Shown: positions 53,225-62,191 of the stretch, in pieces
Numbering within the stretch: the first letter of the stretch is position 1
Layout: every line of letters starts with the position of its first letter
Assembly: GCA_963813525.1 (NCBI GenBank)
Contig: CAWEZI010000003.1
Coordinates: forward strand, 62,001-126,000
Origin: Bog-756 sp963813525
GTDB taxonomy: Bacteria > Actinomycetota > Acidimicrobiia > Acidimicrobiales > RAAP-2
Reading direction: 5' to 3'
Length of the DNA: 64,000 bases
Notes under the pieces: generated by a model
What the model saw: only the letters and a program-made list of their open reading frames with translations
Told to the model about the DNA's origin: nothing
Database searches by the model: none
Translations under genes and position numbers: made by a program

Positions 53225-53986
53225 TCAGCGCTCCTGCTCGGTCGGTCGGATCAGCACCTCGTTGACGGTGACATGCCGGGGACGGGTGACGATGAAGACG
53301 ATGGACTCGGCGATGTCCTCGGCCTGCATCAGCTCGGTCTGGCCGAAATTGGCGCTGATGGTCTTGATCACCTCGGGCCGGTTGTGGCCGGCCAGCTCGG
53401 TCATCGTGGCACCGGGCTCCACCAGTGACACCCGCACATGCCGTCGGGTCACCTCTTGACGCAGGGATTCGGAGAAGGCGCCGACCCCGAATTTGGTGGC
53501 GTTGTAGACGCCGCTCCCCTGTCGTGCGATCCGTCCGGCCACCGAGCTCACGTTGACCACGTCGGCCACATGGCGGGGATCCTGCCGAGCGGCGGCGAGC
53601 AGGTGGGGCAGGGCGGCGTGGGTGCAGTAGAGGAGACCCAGCAAATTGAGCTCGACCATGCGCCGCCATTCCTCGACCGGCGCGCCCTCGATCGGTCCCA
53701 GCAACATGACACCGGCGTTGTTGATCAGCGTGTCCAACCGGCCGAACTCCTCGACGGTCCGCGCCACCATGGCCCGGACCGAGGCCTCGTCGGTGACATC
53801 GGTCTCGATGACCAGGGCCTCGGAGTGGGTGGCGATACGGGCAGCCAACTCGTCGAGCCGCGAGCGGCGGCGGGCGGCCACAGCCACCCGGGCCCCCTCG
53901 GCCGCCAGAGCCAGAGCCGTGGCCTCGCCGATGCCACTCGATGCCCCGGTGACCAGGGCCACGGTTCCTTCCAGACGACCTGTCAT
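53225..53986 (-). CDS. Classical short-chain dehydrogenase
   Basis: A 253-residue SDR with TGASSGIGEATALALAAEGA, AARRRSRLDEL (basic, NADP-type), NNAGV, Ser in VVNVSSVAG and catalytic YNATK. ATG 53986 was chosen; the frame continues upstream through an untranslated Pro-rich stretch. It heads the operon with the two hotdog proteins, with zero spacing to the first. A 15-bp palindrome is found 70 bases upstream. Confidence 0.92.
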   Translation of the reverse strand: MTGRLEGTVALVTGASSGIGEATALALAAEGARVAVAARRRSRLDELAARIATHSEALVIETDVTDEASVRAMVARTVEEFGRLDTLINNAGVMLLGPIEGAPVEEWRRMVELNLLGLLYCTHAALPHLLAAARQDPRHVADVVNVSSVAGRIARQGSGVYNATKFGVGAFSESLRQEVTRRHVRVSLVEPGATMTELAGHNRPEVIKTISANFGQTELMQAEDIAESIVFIVTRPRHVTVNEVLIRPTEQER

Positions 53987-54055
53987 GAGCCACTTCCGAT
54001 CGGTGTGCTGGTTGCCGGTGGGATCGTCCCCGGGGGGACGAGGTTGCACAGAGTG

Positions 54056-54070
54056 CCGTGCACTGCACGG
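54056..54070. promoter_or_regulatory. Palindromic operator candidate upstream of SDR-hotdog operon
   Basis: CCGTGCA-C-TGCACGG is a perfect palindrome with 7-bp arms and one central base, 70 bases before the SDR ATG. It is of the size bound by TetR-type regulators and lies where a promoter for the operon should be. Confidence 0.5.
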
Positions 54071-54146
54071 TGTACCAGCAATCGCCGGGTCTCCGAGCAC
54101 CCCGGCGGCCATCAGCTCCCAACCGGCGGGGGCCGGTCGGTCTCGA

Positions 54147-54280
54147 CCTCGGCCGGGTGCGAACTCGGCGCAGGGCTACCTCTCGGCCGGGTGCGACCCC
54201 GGCGTAGGGCTACCTCTCGGCCGGGTGCGACCCCGGCGTAGGGCTACCTCTCGGCCGGGTGCGACCCCGGCGTAGGGCTA
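54147..54280. repeat. 34-bp tandem repeat, four copies, each with a GC hairpin
   Basis: Units begin at 54147, 54181, 54215 and 54249. The last three are identical except at the final end; the first is diverged. Each contains GCCGGG-TGCGAC-CCCGGC, a 6-bp-arm inverted repeat (one mismatch in the first copy). The array begins exactly at the stop codon of the small Zn-type gene at 54278 and ends 160 bases from the SDR start. Not a CRISPR: there are no unique spacers. Confidence 0.85.
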
Positions 54281-54544
54281 TGCGGCCGTTTGCTTCGACG
54301 TGGCCCGCTTCGAGGACCGGTTGCGCCGGCGACCTCGTTGACGAGTCGACGTGTCAAAGGGCCTCTGGGTCGATGCCGGGCTCTCGTGCAGGGCACACCA
54401 ATCGGTGCTGTTGTAACGAGAGAGCCGCACCTGACACTGCGGTTCGATACAGATCCGACCCGTTCCGAACACCTCAGGCGGGGTACTCCCCGCCAAGCCA
54501 TCGGCCAGAAACGAGCCGTCCTCGGCTGGACGCCTTTCCACCAT
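54278..54544 (-). CDS. Small Cys/His protein, putative zinc-binding
   Basis: An 88-residue protein with CIEPQCQVRLSRYNSTDWC followed by AL-HE: a Cys-x4-Cys ... Cys-x2-His arrangement, resembling the small zinc-finger modules common in actinobacteria. A basic, Arg/Ser-rich tail follows (RQRGRRRNRSSKRATSK). ATG 54544 has AAGGGG ten bases upstream. The stop codon is inside the last repeat of the 34-bp array. Confidence 0.65.
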   Translation of the reverse strand: MVERRPAEDGSFLADGLAGSTPPEVFGTGRICIEPQCQVRLSRYNSTDWCALHESPASTQRPFDTSTRQRGRRRNRSSKRATSKQTAA

Positions 54545-54784
54545 CTTGGATCTACCCCTTCGTATCCTTCTATGGAAATAAATTCCTGCGTGAGTGTCTT
54601 CGGCACCAAAAGCGGCAAACTGTAACGGTGGGTGCTCAGGGCGCCCCGGCCCCAGCCCTTGTAGCGTCGTGGCCGTGGGCGTTTCCGACCGGTTCCGCCC
54701 TTCGCCGACCTCCAAAGGAATGGGGGCCATCCGGGCTGAGGGACCTCCCCCAGCCCGGCCCCGACGGCCTCCGCTGAAGGCCCG

Positions 54785-56413
54785 ATGACCGGGCGGGAGC
54801 CGGCCGATCGCTGGCCGTGGTGGAAGAGCGCCGTCTTCTACCAGATCTACCCCCGTTCCTTTGCCGATGCCGACGGGGACGGGATCGGTGACCTGCAGGG
54901 CATACGCGCCCATCTCGACCAGTTGGCCTGGCTCGGGGTCGACGCCCTGTGGCTCTCACCGTTCTATCGATCACCCATGGCTGACTTCGGTTACGACGTA
55001 AGCGACTACTGCGACGTCGATCCCCTGTTCGGCTCGCTCGACGACTTCGACGACCTGGTGGACAGCGCCCACGCCCGGGGCCTCAAGGTCATCGTGGACT
55101 GGGTGCCCAACCACACCTCGGACCAGCACCCCTGGTTCGTCGAGGCGCGGTCGAGCCCGGCCAGCCGGCGTCGCAACTGGTATGTGTGGCGCGACGCCCG
55201 ACCGGACGGCTCACCACCCAACAACTGGGTGGCGGCCTTCGACCCCACCCAGCCGGCATGGACCCTCGACCGGGAATCGGATCAGTGGTACCTCCACCTC
55301 TTCGAGTCGGCCCAACCCGATCTCAACTGGGACGAACCCGGCGTGGTCGACGCCATGCACGACGTACTGCGTTTCTGGCTCGACCGCGGCGTCGACGGGT
55401 TCCGGGCCGACGTGATCCACTGCATCGGCAAGGACCCCGCCCTACCCGACGACGCCCATCAGGTGGCTGGCATCCCCCACTGCGCCCTCAATGACGTCGA
55501 GCAGACCCATCCCCGGCTGCGTGACATCCGGGTCCTGGTCGACGACTATCCCGGCGACCGGCTGGTGGTGGGCGAGGTCTACCTGCTCTCCACCTCGGCC
55601 GTGGCCCGTTACTACGGGGACGACGACGAGCTCCACCTGGCCTTCAACTTCCCGCCGCTGTACGCCCGGTGGGACAAGAAAGCGTGGGAGGTGTGCATCG
55701 GAGAGACCGTCGACGCCCTCGACCCCCGCCGCGCCTGGCCGACCTGGGTCCTGTCCAATCACGACAATCCCCGTCATCGCACCCGCTACGACCGAGCCGC
55801 CAAACGGGCCGGGGAACACCCGGCGACCACAGCCCGGCGGAGCGTTGGACGGGCCCGGTGCGCCGCCGTCCTGCTGCTCACCCTGCGGGGGACGCCCTTC
55901 CTCTATCAGGGGGAGGAACTCGGACTGCTCGATGCGGTGATCTCCGACCGATACCGTGTCGACCCGGGCGGTCGCGACGGGTGCCGCGCACCTCTCCCCT
56001 GGACGGCCGACGAGGACCACGGCTGGCCCACCCGCCAGGGCGTCGAGCCGTGGCTACCCTTCCCGCCCGAAGCGGACCATCGGAACTACGAGGCACAGCG
56101 CGGTGACGAGAGCTCCGTCCTCTATCTCTACCGGCGTCTGCTGGCTCTGCGCCACAGGACGCCGGCACTATTCGCCGGCACCTTCGAGCTCCTCGACACG
56201 CCCGAGGGCGTCCTCGGCTTCCGCCGTCGCTCGGATGACGACGCATGGGTGGTCCTGGTCAACTTCACCGATCAGTTCATCGATGTAGCGATCGACGCCG
56301 GAACGGCGAGCTCACCGGGTGGTGTCGTCCGTCTGTCGAGCGATGGTGTCGGAGAAGGCGCCGTGTTCGACGGGCGGCTGGCCGACGATCAGGCGGTGGT
56401 GGTGCAGCTGTGA
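54785..56413 (+). CDS. GH13 alpha-glucosidase
   Basis: The 542-residue protein is an oligo-1,6-glucosidase/alpha-glucosidase-type GH13 enzyme that hydrolyses (or transfers) alpha-glucosyl units. Motifs are in order: YPRSFADADGDGIGDLQGI, DWVPNHTSD (region I), GFRADVIHCIGKD (region II, nucleophile Asp), VVGEVYLLS (region III, acid Glu) and WVLSNHDNPRHRTRY (region IV, Asp). There is no signal peptide, so it works in the cytosol. A GH3 gene lies downstream after a regulator. Confidence 0.95.
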   Translation: MTGREPADRWPWWKSAVFYQIYPRSFADADGDGIGDLQGIRAHLDQLAWLGVDALWLSPFYRSPMADFGYDVSDYCDVDPLFGSLDDFDDLVDSAHARGLKVIVDWVPNHTSDQHPWFVEARSSPASRRRNWYVWRDARPDGSPPNNWVAAFDPTQPAWTLDRESDQWYLHLFESAQPDLNWDEPGVVDAMHDVLRFWLDRGVDGFRADVIHCIGKDPALPDDAHQVAGIPHCALNDVEQTHPRLRDIRVLVDDYPGDRLVVGEVYLLSTSAVARYYGDDDELHLAFNFPPLYARWDKKAWEVCIGETVDALDPRRAWPTWVLSNHDNPRHRTRYDRAAKRAGEHPATTARRSVGRARCAAVLLLTLRGTPFLYQGEELGLLDAVISDRYRVDPGGRDGCRAPLPWTADEDHGWPTRQGVEPWLPFPPEADHRNYEAQRGDESSVLYLYRRLLALRHRTPALFAGTFELLDTPEGVLGFRRRSDDDAWVVLVNFTDQFIDVAIDAGTASSPGGVVRLSSDGVGEGAVFDGRLADDQAVVVQL

Positions 56414-56420
56414 AGAGCGC

Positions 56421-56672
56421 CTACATCCAGGTCTCGCGCCAGTAGTCGGGTGCGCCCTGGTCGCCCAGGGACATGGAGTGGACGTCCTCATGACCACTGC
56501 GCCTGATGCAACAGACCAGCGTGCCCAGCCACGGCCCTCGATCGATGCAGTGGACGGCGCCGCAGCGGTGCCACTGAGGCTCGTCCGGCATCGCCAGATC
56601 GAGATCCTCGAGATCGAAATCGGAGTCAGGCCACTCGCTGATTCTCCGAACGTGATACGGGTCGATCGTCAC
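56421..56672 (-). CDS. Small Cys/His-rich protein, putative zinc-binding
   Basis: The 83-residue protein has RCGAVHCIDRGPWLGTLVCC and then CIRRSGHEDVH; the C...GHxxxH end is a recurring module of small actinobacterial proteins. An acidic N-terminal half (DSDFDLEDLDLAMPDEP) is present. GTG 56672 has GGAAGAA a few bases upstream. It ends 7 bases from the GH13 stop (convergent). Confidence 0.65.
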   Translation of the reverse strand: MTIDPYHVRRISEWPDSDFDLEDLDLAMPDEPQWHRCGAVHCIDRGPWLGTLVCCIRRSGHEDVHSMSLGDQGAPDYWRETWM

Positions 56673-57141
56673 AGTTCTTCCTGCCCCTTTTTGTGTGTCG
56701 GATCCCTCGAATAAATGATCGGAATGTGTGCCCCACAGCTGAAGGGGGAATTGAAAAGGCCAGGCACGCGGTGGCCGGGGCGGACCTCCGGATCACCGGG
56801 GGATCCACCGGCCTCACCGACCGCAGGGCCATGATGGCGGGGACGGGATGACGGAGAGCAGGGAGTACGGGAAGAAAGGGTTTAACGGGCCCGCTGGTCC
56901 CGTCCAGCCGTGACCAGCGGGAACTGGCCCGACAGCGAGCGGTCCGGGCCTCGGTGGGGCTGGAGGCGCGCCAGACAGACCGGTGGCAACCGGATCCCAT
57001 TATGCCATCCCAACGTCACTTTGTTCAAAGTCTCATCAGTCCCCGATCGGCATCATCTATGAATTGCCTTGTAGAGGCCACCTTTCGGGATACGACGACG
57101 AGATCCGTGTTCAAATTCCTAACACCGGGTAGGATTGAAAC
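56673..57141. other. Intergenic region with promoter of the Xre gene
   Basis: No gene is supported in these 469 bases. A TAGGAT seven bases before the ATG at 57142 may be a -10 box of a leaderless transcript, with a GTTCAA-like -35 upstream. The left half would hold the promoter of the small protein at 56421. Confidence 0.5.
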
Positions 57142-58143
57142 ATGAACGGCGATCCGACCAACGGCATCGAGGAGATCACGCGGCGCAACGTGGCCGTCCT
57201 CCGGTCCAAGGCCAATCTGACCCAGCAGGGCCTGGCCGACGAGATGCTGATACGTGGTATCCCCTGGACACGCGAGACAGTGGCCCAGGTCGAGACGACC
57301 AGCCGACGGCTCGGCTTCACCGAGGCCATCGTCGTCGCCGCCTGCCTCGACGTGCCGGTGGCCCGGCTCACCGCCACCGGTCAGGCCAGCGTCACCGTGG
57401 GCGAGAGCGAGTGGACAGCGGCCTACCTGGGTGCGGCCATCGCCGGAACAGCGGGCGACATCTTCCCTCCCGACAGCTACGCCGGCCCGGCCCTGGCTGA
57501 CACGCAGGCTCCGGCGCACCCCGGGCCTCCGGCCCGAAGCCCCGCACCCGAGGAATCACCGGAACGGCGCCGCGGCCCCATCGGACGACGGTCCGGTGAC
57601 GGCGACGATGTCGGGAGCTCGATGCGGCGGGCCGCCGAACCGCCGGCCCAAGCGCCACAACAAGCGCCACAGAAGGCGGCCGAGCGCATCGAACGTCGGC
57701 TGCGTCTGCGGGTGACGGCCAGCGATGTCGACGCCACCGCCCAACAGCTCTGGTCGCGGAGCCTCGACGCCGAACGAGAGCGTCGGGTCAGCGATCGTCA
57801 TGCCCTCTCCGGTGGATCGCTCAAGACGATCCGTGGTCATGTCTCACGCGACCTCGATCGGGAAATCGCCCACGAGATGGAACGCCGTCCTGAATCCGAA
57901 GAGTCGCTCGTCGAGGACGACATGTCGCCGGAGGAGGCCACGTGGGAAGCGACCCGTCTCAACATCATCCTGGCCAACAAGGGCTACAGCGACAGTGATG
58001 TGACCCGGTGGTGGAACTTCACCAGGCACCGCGAGCTCGACGACCAGACCATCGCCGAGGCGTGGGAGGCGGGGCGGTTCGAAGAGGTCAGCAACCTCAT
58101 CGAGTCGCTGCCGGACATGCAGGGTACCGACGGCGACGGATAG
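57142..58143 (+). CDS. Xre-type regulator with disordered middle and MbcA/ParS-like tail
   Basis: The 333-residue protein has an N-terminal Xre helix-turn-helix (RRNVAVLRSKANLTQQGLAD, WTRETVAQVETTSRRLGF), a Pro/Arg-rich, probably disordered stretch (residues 120-190), a helical part with RRLRLRVTASDVDATAQQLW, and a C-terminal RWWNFTRHRELDDQTIAEAW then EAGRFEEVSNLIESL. The last part has the W-x-N ... L-x-x-x-T ... EA ... AG pattern of Xre/MbcA/ParS antitoxins, though I see no RES-domain toxin partner. It could regulate the flanking glucosidase genes. Confidence 0.75.
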   Translation: MNGDPTNGIEEITRRNVAVLRSKANLTQQGLADEMLIRGIPWTRETVAQVETTSRRLGFTEAIVVAACLDVPVARLTATGQASVTVGESEWTAAYLGAAIAGTAGDIFPPDSYAGPALADTQAPAHPGPPARSPAPEESPERRRGPIGRRSGDGDDVGSSMRRAAEPPAQAPQQAPQKAAERIERRLRLRVTASDVDATAQQLWSRSLDAERERRVSDRHALSGGSLKTIRGHVSRDLDREIAHEMERRPESEESLVEDDMSPEEATWEATRLNIILANKGYSDSDVTRWWNFTRHRELDDQTIAEAWEAGRFEEVSNLIESLPDMQGTDGDG

Positions 58144-58257
58144 TCCGCCCCGGACCACCGGCGATCGCCACCCGTCACTTCCGCCTGCCTACCGGCCACT
58201 CTGCCCGGCGGAGCCGTCGCCCGGCCGGAGGTGTTCCCGGTCGGGAAGAATGAGGTG

Positions 58258-60468
58258 ATGCCCACCACGACGAAATCCCGGTACGCGCCCGAGGCATGGG
58301 ACAGGGCAAGGTCGGCGGTGGCCGCCATGACCGAGGACGAGAAGCTGTGGTGCCTGGACGGCGATGGGCCCTTCTGGGCCGGTCTCACCTATCTGGCCGA
58401 AGCCGGCTATCACAAGAGCCCCTTCCGGGCGGCCCGGGTGGACCGGATGGGCTTGGACGGCTTCGCCTTCTCCGACGGACCGCGAGGCGTCGTCGTCGAC
58501 CAGGCCACCTGCTTTCCGGTGAGCATGGCCCGGGGCGCCACCTGGGACCTCGACCTGGAGGAGCGGATCGGTGAGGCCATCGGACGGGAGCTGCGGGCCG
58601 TCGGGGCCGATCTGTACGGAGGGGTCTGCGTCAACGTCCTGCGCCATCCGGCCTGGGGGCGAGCTCAGGAGACCTACGGCGAGGACCCCCACCATGTGGG
58701 TGAGATGGGCGCGGCCCTGACCCGGGGGGTGCAGCGCCACGCCATGGCCTGCGTGAAGCACTTTGCCTGCAACTCGATGGAGAACGCACGGTTCAACGTC
58801 GACATCACCGTCGATGAGGTGGCTCTCCACGAGGTCTACCTGCCGCACTTCCGGCGCATCGTCGACGAAGGCGTGGCCGTGGTCATGAGCGCCTACAACA
58901 GTGTCAACGGCGAGTGGTGCGGTCAGAGCAGGGCGCTCCTCACCGACATCCTGCGGGACGAGTGGGGATTCGAGGGCTTCGTGATCAGCGACTGGATCCT
59001 CGGGCTGCGCGATGCGGGGACGTCGCTCCACGCCGGGTTGGACGTCGAAATGCCCTATCGGATGATCCGGGCCGAACACCTGAGGGACGACCTCGAAAAG
59101 GGGAAGGCCACCGGCGAGGATGTGAACGAGGCGGTGGCTCGGATCATCGCCACCCGGGAGCATTTTGCCGATGTCCTCGGGGCCCCGGCACCCGACAGGA
59201 GCGTGCTGGCCTGTGATCCTCACCGGGCACTGGCCCGCGAGGCGGCAGCCAAGTCGGTGGTGCTGTTGCGCAACGAGCCGGTCGACGGCCAGCCCCTCTT
59301 GCCGCTGGACCCCGCCGCCGACACGACGGTGGCTCTGGTGGGCCGGCTGGCCACCGCCGTCAACCTGGGTGACGGCGGGTCCAGCGACGTCTGGGCCCCC
59401 GCGGTGGCGACCATCGCCGACGGGCTCCAGGCGGTGATCGGCAGCGCCCGGGTGGTCGCAGACGATGGATCCGACCTGCAGCGGGCGGCCCGGGTGGTCC
59501 GATCCGCCGAGGTGGCTGTGGTGGTGGTTGGTTACACACGACTCGACGAAGGCGAATTCATCGGCGAGTTCGCCACCGCCCACCTCGGCCACCTCTTTCC
59601 CGGTCAAGACGACCCGGCGCTGGTCGAGCGCTTCACCGCCCAGATCGCCGACGAGCGCTCGATCCAGCCTCCGCCCCATGCGGCCCCGAGTGCGGCGGCC
59701 GGAGGGTTCGCCGAAGGAGGGGACCGCCACTCCCTCCACCTCCATGAAGAGGACCTCGCTCTCATCCGGACAGTGGCGGCGGCCAACCCCCGGACCGTCG
59801 TGGCCATGGTGGCCGGCAGCGCCGTCCTGATCTCGGAGTGGGACAGCGAGGTCCCGGCCATCGTGCAGGCCTGGTACTCGGGTATGGAGGGTGGCCATGG
59901 ACTGGCTGACGTGCTGTTCGGCAGGGTCGATGCCACTGGGCGGCTCCCCTTCTCCGTGCCACGCCACACCGCCGAACTCCCGCCCTTCGCCGCCGACGCC
60001 CACGCTTTCACCTATGACAGTGACCACGGCTACTGGTACCTGGCCCAACGGGGAACCCCGCCCGCCTACCCTTTCGGGTTCGGGCTGAGCTACACCAGCT
60101 TCGCCCTCGAGGAAGCCAGCGTCGAAGTGGGCGGCGGTTCGCTGGCCATCACTGTCGGGGTGCGCAACACCGGTCACCGAACCGGTTGCGACGTGGTGCA
60201 CGTCTACGCCGCCCGACGGGGATCGTCGCGGCCGGAACGGCTGGTGGCCTTCGGGCGGGTCGAGGTGGGGCCGGGCCGGGCCGCCTCTGTCGAGCTCGCG
60301 GCCACCTACCGGTCGCTCGCCGTACGAGATGTCGACACCCACTCGATGGTGGTGCGGGCCGGAACCTATGACCTCCGGGTGGCCCACCATGCCGCCGATC
60401 CGGGGATCACCGCCACCGTCGAGCTCGACCCCGATGAGTTCAGCGGAACCCCATCCGCCGGCGGTTAG
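58258..60468 (+). CDS. GH3 beta-glucosidase-type glycoside hydrolase
   Basis: About 736 residues. The N-terminal barrel has DGPRGVVVDQATCFPVSMAR, HFACNSMENARF (Lys-His-Phe motif) and FEGFVISDWILGLRDAGTS with the nucleophile Asp in SDW. The C-terminal alpha/beta sandwich has AAKSVVLLRNEP and VVVVGYTRLDEGEFIGEFA; the fibronectin-like third domain contains YPFGFGLSYTSFALEEA. These retain beta-glucosides or related sugars as substrates. No signal peptide is visible. Start at ATG 58258 is uncertain; GTG 58231 and 58255 are in frame. Confidence 0.92.
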   Translation: MPTTTKSRYAPEAWDRARSAVAAMTEDEKLWCLDGDGPFWAGLTYLAEAGYHKSPFRAARVDRMGLDGFAFSDGPRGVVVDQATCFPVSMARGATWDLDLEERIGEAIGRELRAVGADLYGGVCVNVLRHPAWGRAQETYGEDPHHVGEMGAALTRGVQRHAMACVKHFACNSMENARFNVDITVDEVALHEVYLPHFRRIVDEGVAVVMSAYNSVNGEWCGQSRALLTDILRDEWGFEGFVISDWILGLRDAGTSLHAGLDVEMPYRMIRAEHLRDDLEKGKATGEDVNEAVARIIATREHFADVLGAPAPDRSVLACDPHRALAREAAAKSVVLLRNEPVDGQPLLPLDPAADTTVALVGRLATAVNLGDGGSSDVWAPAVATIADGLQAVIGSARVVADDGSDLQRAARVVRSAEVAVVVVGYTRLDEGEFIGEFATAHLGHLFPGQDDPALVERFTAQIADERSIQPPPHAAPSAAAGGFAEGGDRHSLHLHEEDLALIRTVAAANPRTVVAMVAGSAVLISEWDSEVPAIVQAWYSGMEGGHGLADVLFGRVDATGRLPFSVPRHTAELPPFAADAHAFTYDSDHGYWYLAQRGTPPAYPFGFGLSYTSFALEEASVEVGGGSLAITVGVRNTGHRTGCDVVHVYAARRGSSRPERLVAFGRVEVGPGRAASVELAATYRSLAVRDVDTHSMVVRAGTYDLRVAHHAADPGITATVELDPDEFSGTPSAGG

Positions 60469-60564
60469 AGGGCGGCGACGGGAGCGAGGACCGGCACATG
60501 GCCGAGGGCGGTCGGTTACTCTGCACCCGAGGTCCCGACAGGGGTCGGGGCGCGAGAGGACCGG

Positions 60565-61212
60565 ATGCACATCCCCGCCCCGGACCGTGCCAACGACGAG
60601 AGCGAGTGGCGGACCTTCATCGAGAGCCATGGCTTCGGTCACCTGGTGGCCGGGGGGCGGGCACGTCCGGTGCCGGTGGTGGTCCCGACTCAGTTCCTTC
60701 TCGACGACGACAAGGTCCTGCTCCACCTGGCCCGGCCCAATCCGCTGTTCGACGCCATCGCCGAGCAGCCGCGGGTCCTGCTCAGCGTGGCCGGCGACTG
60801 GGCCTTCATCCCCTCCAGTTGGAAAGCGGTCGGAGATGAGGATCCGCTACTGGGCATTCCCACCACGTACTACGCCGCCGTCCAGCTCGAGGGGGACGCC
60901 GTGGTGGTCGACGAGCCCTCGGCCATCGCCGCCATCCTCCGTCGTCAGTTGGACGCTCTCCAACCCGACGTCCCGGTGGCCGATCCGGCCCTCGCCCACT
61001 TGGTCCGGCTCCGCTCGATACGGGGCATCGTCATCACCATCGACGCGGTGCGAGCCAAGTTCAAGTACGGAGGCAACGTCGACCAGGAACACCGGAGCGA
61101 AGTGATGGCCCGGCTCCGTGATCGGAACGGACCGGGCGACCGGGTGGCGGCGGAGCGCGCGGCGGCACGCAGAGACCGCCGGCTCACCGACGACGGTCAG
61201 GGCGGTGGTTGA
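60565..61212 (+). CDS. PaiB-family FMN-binding protein
   Basis: The 215-residue protein begins MHIPAPDRANDESEWRTFIE, the PaiB-like start, followed by GHLVAGG and PVPVVVPTQFLLDD. A split-barrel FMN-binding fold follows, with WAFIPSSWKA and, near the end, KFKYGGNVDQEHRSEVMARL. PaiB proteins bind FMN and have been linked to repression of sporulation and protease genes in Bacillus; the biochemical role in actinobacteria is unknown. Confidence 0.88.
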   Translation: MHIPAPDRANDESEWRTFIESHGFGHLVAGGRARPVPVVVPTQFLLDDDKVLLHLARPNPLFDAIAEQPRVLLSVAGDWAFIPSSWKAVGDEDPLLGIPTTYYAAVQLEGDAVVVDEPSAIAAILRRQLDALQPDVPVADPALAHLVRLRSIRGIVITIDAVRAKFKYGGNVDQEHRSEVMARLRDRNGPGDRVAAERAAARRDRRLTDDGQGGG

Positions 61213-61216
61213 CCGG

Positions 61217-61975
61217 TCAGAGAGCGTAGGTCCGCACCAGGGAGAGCACCGCTCGAGCGTCCGGCCCTTCCCCCCGCAGCCCGGTGGCTGAGGGATCGAG
61301 GCGGCGGGCGGCGACCGTGCAGAGCTCGGAGGCGGACCCCCTGATGGTGGTGACCGCCGGCTGGTCGGGAACGAAGTCCCAGAGCCCTCCGTCGGGCGAG
61401 GAAAGGAGGAAGGCGACCGGTCCGGCCATAGTGCAACCGGCGGCGGCGAATGCGTAAGGCAGTGTGCGCCAGGCCAGCCGGGCGATAGGACGCAGCCGAT
61501 CGGTATCGGGCAGGGTGACGGAAAGGCCGGCGGCCACGTCGCCGGTGTGGATCCAGGTTTCGGCCAGCCGGGTGGTCACCAGCGTGCGGGCCGACAACGT
61601 GCCAGCCACCCAGGTCACCCTGGCAGAGAGGTCCATGGCCTCGACCACCTCGACGAGGCGAGAAGCGCCGGTCGACCACCGTCGGAACATCTCGTCGTAG
61701 GGCACACCGCGGGCATCCTCGACCATACGGGCGGCGCCGATGTCAATCGATGCCGGCAGTCCGGTGTCTCTGAACGGGTCGGCGGTCACCGGTGCAAAGT
61801 GGCCGCTGGCACTGTCAACGGCCATGGCATCGGTCTGGCTCAGATGGGTGACCACATCGGCGATGTCCCAACCCTCACAGCGGGTGGGCAGCTGCCAGTC
61901 ACGCTCGGTCAAGCCTCTCAGCAGGGTGCTGAGCTCGGCCTGTTGATCGGCGAGCGCCTCGACCAGCTCATCCAC
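61217..61975 (-). CDS. TIGR03084-type DinB-fold (mycothiol maleylpyruvate isomerase-like) protein
   Basis: The 252-residue protein matches the TIGR03084 type: ELVEALADQQAELSTLL, WQLPTRCEGWDIADVVTHLS (metal His in THLS), AETWIHTGDVAAGL with second and third His, and a C-terminal SCP2-like domain. The family binds a divalent metal and is related to mycothiol-dependent maleylpyruvate isomerase; its own reaction is not known. It converges on the PaiB gene (4 bases between stops). Confidence 0.88.
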   Translation of the reverse strand: MDELVEALADQQAELSTLLRGLTERDWQLPTRCEGWDIADVVTHLSQTDAMAVDSASGHFAPVTADPFRDTGLPASIDIGAARMVEDARGVPYDEMFRRWSTGASRLVEVVEAMDLSARVTWVAGTLSARTLVTTRLAETWIHTGDVAAGLSVTLPDTDRLRPIARLAWRTLPYAFAAAGCTMAGPVAFLLSSPDGGLWDFVPDQPAVTTIRGSASELCTVAARRLDPSATGLRGEGPDARAVLSLVRTYAL

Positions 61976-62191
61976 GGCAAAACCTTAGAAGAGCTTGTGC
62001 GGCGTTGGCCAACAACCGCTGTCGGACGTCGACCGTGGCGGCCAGGGCAGCGTCTATCAGGTGGTTACGGTCACTCGGGCTCCGGCGCGTCGGGGTCGAT
62101 GTGGACGGGTCATCCTCGGGCTGACCGCCTCGCCAGAGTAAATGGTCGCCGTGCTAGTTTCCAGGCCCGGACGAGCGCGGGAGGGAGTCCC

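Noticed and set aside
54147..54280. Tandem array considered as a CRISPR
   Set aside because: Units are contiguous, with no unique spacers, and there are no cas genes.
58189..60726. 845-codon open frame antisense to the GH3 gene
   Set aside because: It lacks any family motif and has the His/Gly/Asp-rich composition of a GC-driven antisense frame, whereas the plus strand encodes a complete GH3 enzyme.
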